A stretch of 64,000 nt of DNA, from contig NZ_JARXRO010000018.1 of assembly GCF_029887935.1 (NCBI RefSeq), forward strand, positions 124,001 through 188,000. The letters run 5' to 3'. The translations under genes were made by a program, and so were the position numbers. The notes beneath the pieces were generated by a model. That model ran no database searches. It was not told the DNA's origin and was given only the letters and a program-made list of their open reading frames with translations. Shown piece by piece: positions 48,411 through 58,378 of this stretch. How positions within the stretch are numbered: the first letter of the stretch is position 1; each line of letters begins with the position of its first letter. This stretch comes from Luteimonas kalidii (lineage in GTDB: Bacteria > Pseudomonadota > Gammaproteobacteria > Xanthomonadales > Xanthomonadaceae).

Positions 48411-48647
48411 CGATCCCGCGAGCACGCCACGCCGCCAGGATGGATGGAACCGGAACCTCGCCGCGTCACCGCGTCGACCCCTGATGCCAGGCCGCGGTTG
48501 ATCGCCTGGCCGATCCGCTCGTTCGAGCCAGCCGCCCCGGCGCAGGTCTCCTGCGCGCACGTAACGCTCGAACGTCGACGCGGTTGACACGGATCGCCCC
48601 CGATCCGACCCACCTGATGGCATGCGCCGGCCTTCACCCCGCATCGC

Positions 48648-48653
48648 TAGAAT
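48648..48653 (+). promoter_or_regulatory. -10-like element upstream of the RND adaptor gene
   Basis: TAGAAT in the context ATCGCTAGAATCGG lies 28 bases before the ATG at 48682, within the 270-base gap after fba. No -35 is clear. Confidence 0.4.
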
Positions 48654-48681
48654 CGGGCGGTTTCCCCCACCCACATCGCTG

Positions 48682-49827
48682 ATGCCTTCCGAATCCCGCG
48701 CCCCGGCAGCCCGCCTCCTGACTGCCGCCGCTGCCGCCTGTCTCCTGTTGTCCGCCTGCGGCGGCGAAGCCGCGTCGCCCGGACCCGGCGAGGGCGCGTC
48801 GGCCGCGGTGGTGACCACGGCCGAAGTGACGATGGCGCCGTGGCGCGACACGATCTCGGCACTGGGCACGGTGAAGGCGCGCGAGTCGGTCACCATCACC
48901 GCCAAGGTCAGCGAGACGGTCGACCGGGTGCACTTCGACAGCGGCGACGAAGTCGAGGCCGGCGCCACGCTGATCACGCTCTCGGGCAACCAGCAGCAGG
49001 CCGCACTGCAGGCGGCGGAGGCCGCGGCGAAGGAGGCCGAGCAGCAGTTCCGGCGCGGCAGCGAGCTGGTCGGACAACAGCTGATCGCACGATCGCAGGT
49101 CGATACCCAGCGCGCGACGCTCGATGCTGCGCGCGCGCGGGTCACCCAGATGCGGGCCGACATCGGCGACCGCCGCATCCGCGCGCCATTCGCGGGCATG
49201 CTCGGCATCCGCCAGGTCAGTCCCGGCGCGCTGGTCACGCCGGGCACGGTGGTCGCCACGCTCGACGATCTTGCGCGCGTCCACGTCGATTTCCCGGTCC
49301 CGGAAGTGCACCTCGCGCAGCTGCAGCAGGGCCAGTCCCTGACGGGTACCAGCGTGGCGTGGCCGGGTGCCGGATTCGACGGCGAGGTGTCGAGCATCGA
49401 CACGCGCGTGGACCCGGCCACACGCGCGGTGACGGTCCGCGGAGATTTTCCCAATCCCGACCGGCGGCTGCGCCCGGGCATGCTGATGCAGGTGCAGCTC
49501 GGCCAGGCCTCGCGCGAGGCGCTGGTGGTGCCGGAGATCGCCGTGGTGCAGGTGGGCCGCGACACGTTCGTGTGGCGGATGCGCGGCGACGGCACGGTCG
49601 AGACCGCCAACATCGTCGTCGGCGAACGCCGCGCCGGCAGCGTCGAGGTGGTCAAGGGGCTGGCCGCAGGCGACCGCATCGTGGTCGAGGGCACCGGCAA
49701 GCTGCGCCCGGGCATGGCGGTGGAAGAGGCCGCGCCCGTGCCCGCCGCGGAGACGGATCGGGAATCAGGCGCAGGCGCGCCCGCCGCGAGCGACGCGCCG
49801 CCCGCCCGTGACGCCAGCGGGGGCTGA
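48682..49827 (+). CDS. RND efflux periplasmic adaptor, lipoprotein
   Basis: The adaptor (membrane-fusion protein) links the RND pump to an outer-membrane channel. The ATG at 48682 gives 381 residues with a lipobox (LLLSACG), a lipoyl/barrel-sandwich domain (about 65-100 and 180-215) split by an Ala/Glu-rich coiled-coil hairpin (about 110-165), and a beta-barrel C-terminal part ending in a Pro/Ala tail. The pump gene starts 6 bases after the stop. No TolC-like gene lies beside it. Confidence 0.9.
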   Translation: MPSESRAPAARLLTAAAAACLLLSACGGEAASPGPGEGASAAVVTTAEVTMAPWRDTISALGTVKARESVTITAKVSETVDRVHFDSGDEVEAGATLITLSGNQQQAALQAAEAAAKEAEQQFRRGSELVGQQLIARSQVDTQRATLDAARARVTQMRADIGDRRIRAPFAGMLGIRQVSPGALVTPGTVVATLDDLARVHVDFPVPEVHLAQLQQGQSLTGTSVAWPGAGFDGEVSSIDTRVDPATRAVTVRGDFPNPDRRLRPGMLMQVQLGQASREALVVPEIAVVQVGRDTFVWRMRGDGTVETANIVVGERRAGSVEVVKGLAAGDRIVVEGTGKLRPGMAVEEAAPVPAAETDRESGAGAPAASDAPPARDASGG

Positions 49828-49833
49828 TCTGCG

Positions 49834-52800
49834 ATGAAGCTCTCCGACGTCTCGATCAAGCGGCCCGTCTTCGCCATCGTCATCAGCCTGCTGCTGGTGG
49901 TGCTGGGGCTGATGTCGTTCACGCGCCTGACGCTGCGCGAGCTGCCAAACATCGATCCGCCGATCGTGTCGGTCGAGGTGACCTATCCGGGTGCGTCGGC
50001 GGCGGTGGTCGAGACCCGGGTCACGCAGATCCTGGAAGACGCGCTCTCGGGCATCGAGGGCATCAACACGATCGAGTCGCAGAGCCGCAATGGCCGCGCC
50101 GACGTCACCATCGAATTCAACCTCACCCGCGACATCGAGGCCGCCGCCAACGACGTGCGCGACCGCATCAGCCGGGTGATGGACCGCATGCCCGACGAGG
50201 CCGACCCCCCGGAGATCTCCAAGGTCGAAGCCGACGCGGATGTGATCGTGTGGCTGAACATGCGCTCCACCGCGATGGACACGATGGAGCTGACCGATTA
50301 CGCCGACCGCTACATCGTCGACCGCCTGTCCGCGCTCGACGGCGTGGCGCGGGTGCAGCTGGGCGGCGGCCAGCGCTACGCGATGCGCATCTGGCTCGAC
50401 CGCGACGCCATGGCCGCGCGCGGCATCACCGCGTCGGACATCGAGGGCGCGCTGCTCAGCGAGAACGTCGAACTGCCTGCCGGCCGGATCGAATCGCAGG
50501 ACCGCGACTTCACCCTGCGCGTGGAGCGCGGCTACCGCGAACCGGCGCAGTTCGCGCAGATCCCCCTGCGCAAGGGCGACGACGGCTACGTGGTCCGGCT
50601 GGGCGACGTGGCGGAAGTCGAACTCGGGCCGGAGGAACGTCGCGCCTACCTGCGCAGCAACGGCGTGCCGAACGTGGGCCTGGGCATCGTGCGCACCTCG
50701 ACCGCCAACGCGCTGGACGTGGCCCGCGCCGCGCGCGCGGAAGCCGAGGTGATCCAGAAGACGCTGCCCGAAGGCACCGACATCTTCATCGCCTACGACG
50801 GCACCACCTTCATCGACGCCTCGATCAAGCGCGTGTACTGGACGCTGTTCGAGGCGATGGTGCTGGTGTTCCTGGTGATCTGGCTGTTCCTGGGCAGCCT
50901 GCGCGCGGCGCTGATCCCGGCGGTGACGGTGCCCGTGTGCCTGGTCGCGGCGTTCATCGCACTGTACGCCTTCGGTTTCTCGATCAACCTGCTGACGCTG
51001 CTGGCGCTGGTGCTGTGCATCGGCCTGGTGGTGGACGACGCGATCATCGTGCTGGAGAACGCGCAGCGCCGTGTCGACCTCGGTGAACCGCCACTGGTCG
51101 CGGCCCGGCGCGGCACCGCGCAGGTCGCCTTCGCGGTGATCGCCACCACCGCGGTGCTGGTGTCGGTGTTCCTGCCGGTCGGCTTCATGGAGGGCAACAC
51201 CGGGCGCCTGTTCCGCGAGCTGTCGGTGGCGCTGGCGGGCGCGGTCGCGCTGTCGGCGTTCATCGCGCTGTCGCTCACGCCGATGATGTGTTCGAAGCTG
51301 CTGCGTCCGCACGGGCGCGAGCGCGGCTTCAACGCCTGGCGCAACCGCCAGCTCGAGCGCCTGAGCGCGGGCTACGGGCGCCGGGTGACGCGCCTGGTGG
51401 CCCTGTCCAACACGCGCCTGTTGCTGGTGGTACTGGCGGTGATGGCGGCCTGCGCCGCCGTGGCCGTGCTGCTGTTCCTGCGCGTCCCCAGCGAGCTCGC
51501 ACCGGCCGAGGATCGCGGCCGCTTCTTCGTGATGATGGACGGCCCGGAAGGCGCGGGCTTCGACTACACCGTGGCGCAGATGCAGCAGGTCGAGCGCATC
51601 GTGCTCGGCCAGGTCGGCGAGGGCAAGCCGATCCAGCGCGCCAATTCGCGCGTGCCGCGCGGCTGGGGCGGCAGCGAGGAGATGCACACCGGGCAGTTGA
51701 TCGTGTTCCTGGAGGACTGGGGCACGCGCGAGGAGACCACCGACGCGGTGGTGGCCGACCTGCGCGGCAAGTTCGCCGCGCTGCCCGGCGTGCAGGTGCG
51801 CGCCAACGTGCCCGGCGGCCTGGTCGGCAGCCGCGGCCAACGCTACCAGCTGGTGCTCGGCGGGCCGGACTACGCCGAGCTGGCCGAATGGCGCGACCGC
51901 GTGCTGGCGCGCATGGCCGACAACCAGGGGATCATGGATCCCGACTCGGATTACAAGGAGACCCGGCCGCAGATGCGGGTGGAGATCGACCGTGCCCGCG
52001 CCGCCGACCTGGGTGTGTCGGTCACCGAGATCGGACGCACGCTGGAGACGATGATGGGATCGCGACGCGTGACCACCTTCGTCGACGACGGCGAGGAGTA
52101 CGAGGTGATGCTGCAGGCCGGCCGCGAAACTAGGATGACGCCGTCCGACCTGGCCAACACCTACGTGCGCGGCCGCGACGGGACCATGATCCCGATGTCG
52201 AACCTGGTGACGCTGGGCGAGATCGCCGAGCCCGGCAGCTTCAACCGCTTCAACCGGCTGCGCGCGATCACCATCAGTGCCGGCCTGGCCCCGGACTACA
52301 GCATGGGCGAGGCGCTCGAGTGGACCCGGCAGGTCATCGAGGAGGAACTGCCGGACTACGCGCAGATCGACTGGAAGGGCGAAACCCGCGAGTACCAGCG
52401 CGCCGGTGGTGCGGTGCTGCTGACCTTCACCATGGCGCTGCTCATCGTCTACCTGGTGCTGGCAGCGCAGTTCGAGAGTTTCATCCATCCGCTGGTGATC
52501 ATGCTCACCGTGCCGCTGGCGGTGCTCGGGGCGCTGATCGGCCTGTGGGTCACCGGCGGCACGCTCAACCTGTTCAGCCAGATCGGCATCGTGATGCTGG
52601 TGGGGCTGGCGGCCAAGAACGGCATCCTGATCGTCGAGTTCGCCAACCAGCTGCGCGACGAAGGGCAGGGCGTGCGCGAGGCGATCGCCGAATCGTCCGC
52701 CGTGCGCCTGCGTCCGATCCTGATGACCTCGGCGGCGACCATCATGGGCGCGGTGCCGCTGGTGGTGGCCGGCGGCCCCGGTTCGGCCAGCCGCGCCACC

Positions 52801-52968
52801 ATCGGCGTGGTGATCATCTTCGGCGTCGCGTTCGCCACCCTGCTGTCGCTGTTCGTGGTGCCGGCGTTCTACGCACTGCTGGCGCCGTTCACCCGCTCGC
52901 CCGATGCGCTGGCGAAGAAGCTCGAACAGCTGGAGTCCGAGGTCGCGCCGGTGAGCGGGCACGCCTGA
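49834..52968 (+). CDS. RND-family efflux pump, HAE1 type
   Basis: The 1044-residue pump has 12 membrane segments in two halves with two large periplasmic loops, as AcrB-like proteins have. The N-terminus MKLSDVSIKRPVFA and the proton-relay Asp pair in the fourth membrane segment (LVVDDAIIVLEN) are visible, as is the GLAAKNGILIVEFANQ segment in the second half. Substrate range is not predictable. It is coupled to the adaptor gene, and an outer-membrane partner must be encoded elsewhere. Confidence 0.95.
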   Translation: MKLSDVSIKRPVFAIVISLLLVVLGLMSFTRLTLRELPNIDPPIVSVEVTYPGASAAVVETRVTQILEDALSGIEGINTIESQSRNGRADVTIEFNLTRDIEAAANDVRDRISRVMDRMPDEADPPEISKVEADADVIVWLNMRSTAMDTMELTDYADRYIVDRLSALDGVARVQLGGGQRYAMRIWLDRDAMAARGITASDIEGALLSENVELPAGRIESQDRDFTLRVERGYREPAQFAQIPLRKGDDGYVVRLGDVAEVELGPEERRAYLRSNGVPNVGLGIVRTSTANALDVARAARAEAEVIQKTLPEGTDIFIAYDGTTFIDASIKRVYWTLFEAMVLVFLVIWLFLGSLRAALIPAVTVPVCLVAAFIALYAFGFSINLLTLLALVLCIGLVVDDAIIVLENAQRRVDLGEPPLVAARRGTAQVAFAVIATTAVLVSVFLPVGFMEGNTGRLFRELSVALAGAVALSAFIALSLTPMMCSKLLRPHGRERGFNAWRNRQLERLSAGYGRRVTRLVALSNTRLLLVVLAVMAACAAVAVLLFLRVPSELAPAEDRGRFFVMMDGPEGAGFDYTVAQMQQVERIVLGQVGEGKPIQRANSRVPRGWGGSEEMHTGQLIVFLEDWGTREETTDAVVADLRGKFAALPGVQVRANVPGGLVGSRGQRYQLVLGGPDYAELAEWRDRVLARMADNQGIMDPDSDYKETRPQMRVEIDRARAADLGVSVTEIGRTLETMMGSRRVTTFVDDGEEYEVMLQAGRETRMTPSDLANTYVRGRDGTMIPMSNLVTLGEIAEPGSFNRFNRLRAITISAGLAPDYSMGEALEWTRQVIEEELPDYAQIDWKGETREYQRAGGAVLLTFTMALLIVYLVLAAQFESFIHPLVIMLTVPLAVLGALIGLWVTGGTLNLFSQIGIVMLVGLAAKNGILIVEFANQLRDEGQGVREAIAESSAVRLRPILMTSAATIMGAVPLVVAGGPGSASRATIGVVIIFGVAFATLLSLFVVPAFYALLAPFTRSPDALAKKLEQLESEVAPVSGHA

Positions 52969-53020
52969 TCCGTGCCTGCGGGGTTCGCATGCCGCCGATG
53001 CGACGGTAGGCTGGACACCC

Positions 53021-53596
53021 GTGTCACGAGCGCTGTCGATGCAGTGGCCTGAGTCGATCCCGGTCCCGGACCCGGTCGGTCGTGTGCGCCTGCGCCGCTG
53101 GCGCGCGGACGATCTCGACGCGCTCGTCCGCCACGCCGACGATCCGCAGGTGTCGCGCGGGACCAGCGATCGCTTCCCGTTCCCGTACACCCGGGCCGAC
53201 GGCGAGGCGTTCCTGGCCGGCCGGGTCATCGATCTGTCCGGGCCCGTGTTCGCGATCGAGATCGACGGCGAGGCCTGCGGCGGGATCGGTATCCGGCGGT
53301 TGCAGGGCGAGCGCGCGATCGGCGCGGAACTGGGCTACTGGCTGGGGCGCGCCCGCTGGGGCAAGGGCCACATGAGCCGCATCGTGGCCACCTACGTGCC
53401 GTGGGCGATGGCCGCACTGGGCCTGCGCCGCCTGCAGGCGACCGTGCTGGAGTTCAATCACGCCTCTGCACGGGTATTGCTGCGCAACGGATTCACGCAG
53501 GAAGGCGTGCTGCGCAGTGCGGTCCTCAAGCGTGGGGAGATCCACGACCTGCGCCTGTTCGCGCGGATCGCAGAGGATCGCGCGCCGGGGCGTTGA
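53021..53596 (+). CDS. GNAT-family N-acetyltransferase
   Basis: The 191-residue protein has the acetyl-CoA site in GRARWGKGHMSRIVATY and the C-terminal VLEFNHASARVLLRNGF motif of the RimJ/L-type GNATs, so it is a second member of this group in the window. The start is GTG 53021 or ATG 53039. It follows the RND pump by about 52 bases. Its substrate is unknown. Confidence 0.85.
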   Translation: MSRALSMQWPESIPVPDPVGRVRLRRWRADDLDALVRHADDPQVSRGTSDRFPFPYTRADGEAFLAGRVIDLSGPVFAIEIDGEACGGIGIRRLQGERAIGAELGYWLGRARWGKGHMSRIVATYVPWAMAALGLRRLQATVLEFNHASARVLLRNGFTQEGVLRSAVLKRGEIHDLRLFARIAEDRAPGR

Positions 53597-53766
53597 CGTC
53601 CCGACCCCGTCCCCGCGCGCATGCGAGGCTTCGCGCTCCATGGCCAGGCCGTTCGATACCGACTGACGTGGCGGCTTCGCGTTTGCATCCCCGATCGGTC
53701 AGAATCGACCGGTCCGCCGCCGCGCGCCGGCCGCGCGGCATCCCGTCCGAACCCTGGGGAGCGTCC

Positions 53767-55200
53767 GTGGAGCAGATCGTCAACACCCTCAACAGCTGGA
53801 TCTGGAGCCCGCCGCTGATCTGGCTGTGCCTCGGCGCCGGCCTGTACTTCACCATCCGTACGCGATTCCTGCAGGTGCGCGGCGTGCCCGAGATGATCCG
53901 GCTGATGCTGTCGGGCGAGAAATCGCCGGCCGGTGTGTCGCCGTTCCAGGCGCTGGCGCTGTCGCTGTCGGGCCGGGTGGGCATCGGCAACATCGCCGGC
54001 GTCGCGACCGCGATCTATTTCGGCGGGCCGGGCGCGGTGTTCTGGATGTGGGTGGTGGCATTCCTCGGGGCTTCGACCGCGTACGTCGAATCCACGCTGG
54101 GCCAGATCTACAAGGAAACCGACGACAAGGGCCAGTACCGCGGTGGCCCGGCGTACTACATCGAGAAGGCGATGGGCCAGCGCTGGTACGCGTGGCTGTT
54201 CGCGCTGGTGACGGTCGTGGCGACGGGCGTCCTGTTGCCCGGCGTGCAGGCCAACGGCATCGCGGCCAGCATGACCAACGCCTGGGACATCCCGCCGACC
54301 GCGACCGCGACCCTGCTGGTGGTGGCGCTGGGCTTCATCATCTTCGGTGGCGTGAAGCGGATCGCCGCGTTCGCGCAGGTGGTGGTGCCGTTCATGGCAC
54401 TGGCCTATATCCTGGTCGCGCTGGTGATCATGTTCATCAACTACGCGCAGATCCCGGAGATGTTCCTGCTGGTGTTCCGCAGTGCGTTCGGCATGGAGGC
54501 GGCGTTCGGCGCGGTGCTGGGACTTGCGATCGAATGGGGCGTCAAGCGCGGCATCTACTCCAACGAGGCCGGGCAGGGCACCGGCCCGCATGCGGCGGCC
54601 GCGGCGGAGGTCTCGCATCCGGCCAAGCAGGGCTACGTGCAGGCGTTCTCGGTGTACGTGGACACGCTGCTGGTGTGCAGCGCGACCGCCTTCATGATCC
54701 TGTCGACCGGCATGTACAACGTCACCGGGCCGGACGGCGCGATGCTGTATCAGGCGCTGCCGGGCGTGGAAGTCGGCCCGGGCTTCGCGCAGAACGCGGT
54801 GGAGAGCATCCTGCCCGGCTACGGTGCGCCGTTCGTGGCGCTGGCGCTGCTGTTCTTCGCCTTCACCACCATCCTGGCCTACTACTACATGGCCGAGACC
54901 AACATCGCCTACATCAACCGCAGGATCCACCGGCCGTGGACGATCTTCTTGCTGCGCCTGGCGCTGCTCGCCGCGGTCACGTTCGGAACGCTGCGCAGCG
55001 CGGAGATGGCCTGGTCGCTGGGCGACATCGGCGTGGGGCTGATGGCCTGGCTCAACATCATCGCGATCCTGATCCTGCAGAGGCCTGCACTGGTGGCCCT
55101 GCGCGACTACGAGGCGCAGAAGAAGGCGGGCCTGGATCCGACCTTCGACCCGGAGGCGCTGGGGATCCGAAACGCCGCCTTCTGGCGCAAGCGCGACTGA
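53767..55200 (+). CDS. Alanine/glycine:cation symporter (AGCS family)
   Basis: AGCS transporters take up alanine or glycine with Na+ or H+. The GTG at 53767 follows a GGGGAG ribosome site by 5 bases and gives 477 residues with about 11 membrane segments. The family signatures are visible: a GRVGIGNIAGVATAI segment near the start, FMALAYIL, and SNEAGQGTGPHAAAAAEVSH with the downstream HP motif. It ends one base before the RNA methyltransferase gene. The earlier part of the frame (53401 on) is only a shadow. Confidence 0.93.
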   Translation: MEQIVNTLNSWIWSPPLIWLCLGAGLYFTIRTRFLQVRGVPEMIRLMLSGEKSPAGVSPFQALALSLSGRVGIGNIAGVATAIYFGGPGAVFWMWVVAFLGASTAYVESTLGQIYKETDDKGQYRGGPAYYIEKAMGQRWYAWLFALVTVVATGVLLPGVQANGIAASMTNAWDIPPTATATLLVVALGFIIFGGVKRIAAFAQVVVPFMALAYILVALVIMFINYAQIPEMFLLVFRSAFGMEAAFGAVLGLAIEWGVKRGIYSNEAGQGTGPHAAAAAEVSHPAKQGYVQAFSVYVDTLLVCSATAFMILSTGMYNVTGPDGAMLYQALPGVEVGPGFAQNAVESILPGYGAPFVALALLFFAFTTILAYYYMAETNIAYINRRIHRPWTIFLLRLALLAAVTFGTLRSAEMAWSLGDIGVGLMAWLNIIAILILQRPALVALRDYEAQKKAGLDPTFDPEALGIRNAAFWRKRD

Positions 55201-55201
55201 C

Positions 55202-56056
55202 ATGGCCGCCAGGCGTACGCCACCCGGCCCGGGGCGCGATGCGCCCTGGGGCGCGCGCGCGCGCGGCATGCCCGCGCCCGCGCGCGAGGAGGCGCCGGCC
55301 GATCGCACCGCGGAACTGCGCCTGTACGGGCTGAACGCGGTGGAGGCGGTGTTCGCACGTCGTCCGCAGGCGATCCGCAAGCTGTACCTGGCGGCGGACC
55401 GCATCCCGCGGCTGCAGCCGCTGCTGAAGTGGTGCGCCACGCAGCGGATCGGCTATCGCGTGGTCGAGGAGCTCGACGAGCTGCGGCGGCTGGCCGCGAG
55501 CACGCACCACGAAGGCGTGGTCGCGGATGTGGTGCGCGAGACGCCGCAGGCGCTCGACGCCTGGCTGGCCGCGCTGCCGCAAGGTCCGTGCTGCGCGCTG
55601 TGGCTGGACGGCGTCGGCAACCCGCACAACCTCGGCGCGATCCTGCGCGCCTGCGCGCATTTCGGCGTGGCCGGCCTGCTGCTGCCGTCCGACGCGACGC
55701 TGGCGCTCTCGGGCGCGGCTGCGCGCGTGGCCGAAGGCGGCGCGGAGGCAGTGCCGCTGGTGCGCCTGCCGGTGCAGCACGATGCGCTGGCATCGCTGCA
55801 CTCCGCCGGGTTCACGCTCGCCGCCACGCTGGTGCATGGTGGCGAGGACGTGTTCGCCACCGCGCTGCCGGCGCGAGTGGTCTATGTGCTCGGTGCCGAG
55901 GCCGATGGCATGGATGCAGCGCTCGCCCGGGCCTGCGACCTGCGACTGTCGATTCCCGGCACCGGCGCGGTCGAGAGCCTCAACGTCGCCGCGGCGACCG
56001 CGGTGCTGCTGGCCGAGTGGGCGCGCGACCGCGACGGGCACGCCGGAACGCGATAG
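55202..56056 (+). CDS. SpoU-family (TrmH-like) RNA 2'-O-methyltransferase
   Basis: The 284-residue enzyme has an N-terminal substrate-binding domain (LYGLNAVEAVFARRP, then a short helical region) and the SPOUT methyltransferase domain with motifs NPHNLGAILRAC, VLGAEADGMD and the C-terminal SIPGTGAVESLNVAAATAVLL trefoil-knot signature. It methylates rRNA or tRNA ribose; the target cannot be told, though RlmB or YfiF are the nearest types. Residues 1-38 are Arg/Pro-rich and could be an artefact of a start further upstream than the true one. It starts immediately after the AGCS gene. Confidence 0.88.
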   Translation: MAARRTPPGPGRDAPWGARARGMPAPAREEAPADRTAELRLYGLNAVEAVFARRPQAIRKLYLAADRIPRLQPLLKWCATQRIGYRVVEELDELRRLAASTHHEGVVADVVRETPQALDAWLAALPQGPCCALWLDGVGNPHNLGAILRACAHFGVAGLLLPSDATLALSGAAARVAEGGAEAVPLVRLPVQHDALASLHSAGFTLAATLVHGGEDVFATALPARVVYVLGAEADGMDAALARACDLRLSIPGTGAVESLNVAAATAVLLAEWARDRDGHAGTR

Positions 56057-56101
56057 CGGCCGCGCCGCGCGCCTGGCATTCCCCTGCGACGGACAATCCC
56101 G

Positions 56102-58093
56102 TCACTCCCCGCGCGACGCCGCCGGCGACAGCTTCAGCGCCGCGCCACCGCCCGCCGCGAGCCGCAGCGCCAGCGCCTGGCCCGCGCGCACCTCGCGCTC
56201 GCTTCGCTGCACGTCCGTAGGCACGTCGCCGTCCTCCCACAGGGTCGCCCGGAAGCGGCCGTCGCCGAGGAACGCCAGGTCGAGCTCGAGCGTGCGCGGC
56301 GACTCATTGGTCATCGCGCCGACGTACCAGTCGTGCCCGCTGCGCCGCGCGATCGCGACGTGCTCGCCGATCGCGCCGGAGAGCACGCGGGTCTCGTCCC
56401 AGGTCGTGGGCACCAGGCCCAGGAAATCCGCGCCGGGCGCGTCGACATAGACGTCCGGGCTGTCGGCGACCATCTGCAGCGGGCTGTCGTAGACCACGAA
56501 CATCGCCAGCTGGTGTGCACGCGTACCCATCACCTGCGGCCGGGTGAACGCGATCCCGAAGTCTTCGGGCGCCACGTTGCGGAAGCCGCCCGGCGTGTAG
56601 TCGATCGGGCCGACGAGCATGCGCGTGAACGGGATGGTCACGTTGTGGGTCGGCGTCACCCGCCGGCTCCACTTGTTGTATTCGGCGCCGAGCACGCCTT
56701 CCTGGGTGAGGAAATGCGGCCACGTCCGGTTGAGGCCGGTCGGGCGATAGGCACCGTGCAGGTCGAGCATCAGCCGGTGCTCGGCGGCGCTGCGCATCAT
56801 GCGGTGGAAGAAGGCGACCATCTGCTGGTCGTTGCGGTCCATGTAGTCGATCTTGACGCCCTTCACGCCCCAGTCGCGGTACAGCGCGAACAGCTCGTCC
56901 ATGCGGGTGTCGAGCGCCTTGAAGTGCACCCACAGCCAGATGCCCACGCCGCGTTCGCGCGCATGCGCGAGCAGCGCGGGCAGGTCGAGCTCGGGAATCG
57001 GGCGGCTGGCGTCGGCCGAGGGTTCCCACAGGTCTCCGCCGCTGCTGCCGGGATACCAGCCCGCATCGATCAGCATGTACTCCAGCCCCATGTCGGCGGC
57101 ATGGTCGATGTAGCGGCGCATGGTCGCGGTGTTCATGCCCGGCTCGGGCACGTCCGGCGCCACGCTGCCTGACCACCAGTCCCACGCGCTCTTGCCGGGA
57201 ACGATCCACGACGTGTCCTCGATCGGAGTCGGCGGATTGAGGTGCGCGATCAGGTTGGATTCCACCAGCGCGCCGGGCGAGTCGCCGAGCATCACCACGC
57301 GCCACGGCGTGAGGTGGCCGCCTGCGGCGACCTCGGCGCGCGGGATGCGCACCGCGAACTCGGGTGTGTCGTGTCGTGGCGAGAGGCGGGTATCGAGTCC
57401 CAGCCGGCCATCGCCACGGCCGGACAGGTAGAACGCCGCGTACCGGTCGAGGTCGGCCTCGGCGATGGCGAACGTCGCCTGCCCGCGTCCGGTCCCGCAC
57501 ACCAATGGGAGGTCGATCAGGTGCATCGGCCGGATCTTCGAGGCCTGGATCGGATCGAACTCGCCCTCGTGCGGCGTGTTGAAACGACCGACGTTGAACG
57601 ACCAGCAGCGATAGTCGCGCGGGAACAGGTAGCCGGTGAGGTCCTGCCGGACCAGCAGGTCGCCCCGCGGCGGCAGCGGCAGCCGGTAACGGAAGGCGAT
57701 GCCGTCGTCGTAGGCGCGCAGCACCAGGCCGAGCGTGCGCCCCTGCGCGTCGGCCATGTCGACCTCAAGTTCGCGGTAGTGGTCACGCCCCTCGCTCGCC
57801 TTGCCGGCGACGAACGCGTAGCGCGCGTCGTGCTCTCGCGTCCGGCGGCCGGTGATGCGCAGGTCGCGTTCGAGGCGGTCGTCGGAGAACTGCACGCCGA
57901 GCGGCGAGGGCAGCAGCACCGGTTCATCACGCCAGGACACCGAAAGCCGCGGCTGGCCAGCGTCGTCCAGCGTCAGCGAGGCCGAGGCCGTGCCGGCAGG
58001 CGAATGCAACTCCAGTGGCGCGGCAGCCTCCGCGTGTGCGAGGCCGGCCACGGCCAGCAGCGAGAGCAGGAGTGACGTGACATGGCCGCGCAT
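56102..58093 (-). CDS. Secreted glycoside hydrolase, family 97
   Basis: GH97 enzymes remove terminal alpha-glucosyl or alpha-galactosyl residues. The ATG at 58093 gives 663 residues with a signal peptide (LAHAEA). An N-terminal beta-sandwich (about 25-270) is followed by the catalytic TIM barrel (about 300-565): the KSAWDWWSGS motif, the EYMLIDAGWY strand, the VKIDYMDRNDQ segment, which in retaining members carries the Asp nucleophile, then a C-terminal beta domain. This suggests a retaining enzyme rather than the inverting SusB type, but a structure-based alignment is needed to be sure. The longer frame to 58270 has no signal. Confidence 0.88.
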   Translation of the reverse strand: MRGHVTSLLLSLLAVAGLAHAEAAAPLELHSPAGTASASLTLDDAGQPRLSVSWRDEPVLLPSPLGVQFSDDRLERDLRITGRRTREHDARYAFVAGKASEGRDHYRELEVDMADAQGRTLGLVLRAYDDGIAFRYRLPLPPRGDLLVRQDLTGYLFPRDYRCWSFNVGRFNTPHEGEFDPIQASKIRPMHLIDLPLVCGTGRGQATFAIAEADLDRYAAFYLSGRGDGRLGLDTRLSPRHDTPEFAVRIPRAEVAAGGHLTPWRVVMLGDSPGALVESNLIAHLNPPTPIEDTSWIVPGKSAWDWWSGSVAPDVPEPGMNTATMRRYIDHAADMGLEYMLIDAGWYPGSSGGDLWEPSADASRPIPELDLPALLAHARERGVGIWLWVHFKALDTRMDELFALYRDWGVKGVKIDYMDRNDQQMVAFFHRMMRSAAEHRLMLDLHGAYRPTGLNRTWPHFLTQEGVLGAEYNKWSRRVTPTHNVTIPFTRMLVGPIDYTPGGFRNVAPEDFGIAFTRPQVMGTRAHQLAMFVVYDSPLQMVADSPDVYVDAPGADFLGLVPTTWDETRVLSGAIGEHVAIARRSGHDWYVGAMTNESPRTLELDLAFLGDGRFRATLWEDGDVPTDVQRSEREVRAGQALALRLAAGGGAALKLSPAASRGE

Positions 58094-58378
58094 GGCGAAT
58101 CCTCTTCCCCGTGGACAGGGCGAGCGTACCGGCCCGTGCGCGAGGTGTCTGGAATAGGTCGAACATGATTTCGCATCGCCCGGGGGCGGGCACGTGCGCC
58201 CGAAGCGACGCGGTCCGCCCGCGCCGGCGTGCGGCACGTCGGCGTGCGGGTGGGGCCCTGCGGGAGACATGTGCGCGACGCAGCGCGAACGCGTGTCACC
58301 GCGCCCGTACGCAGCAGCACCTCACCCTGACATCAGCGGCGCGACGACCTCACCGCAGCGCTGTCATGCCGGGTTGCG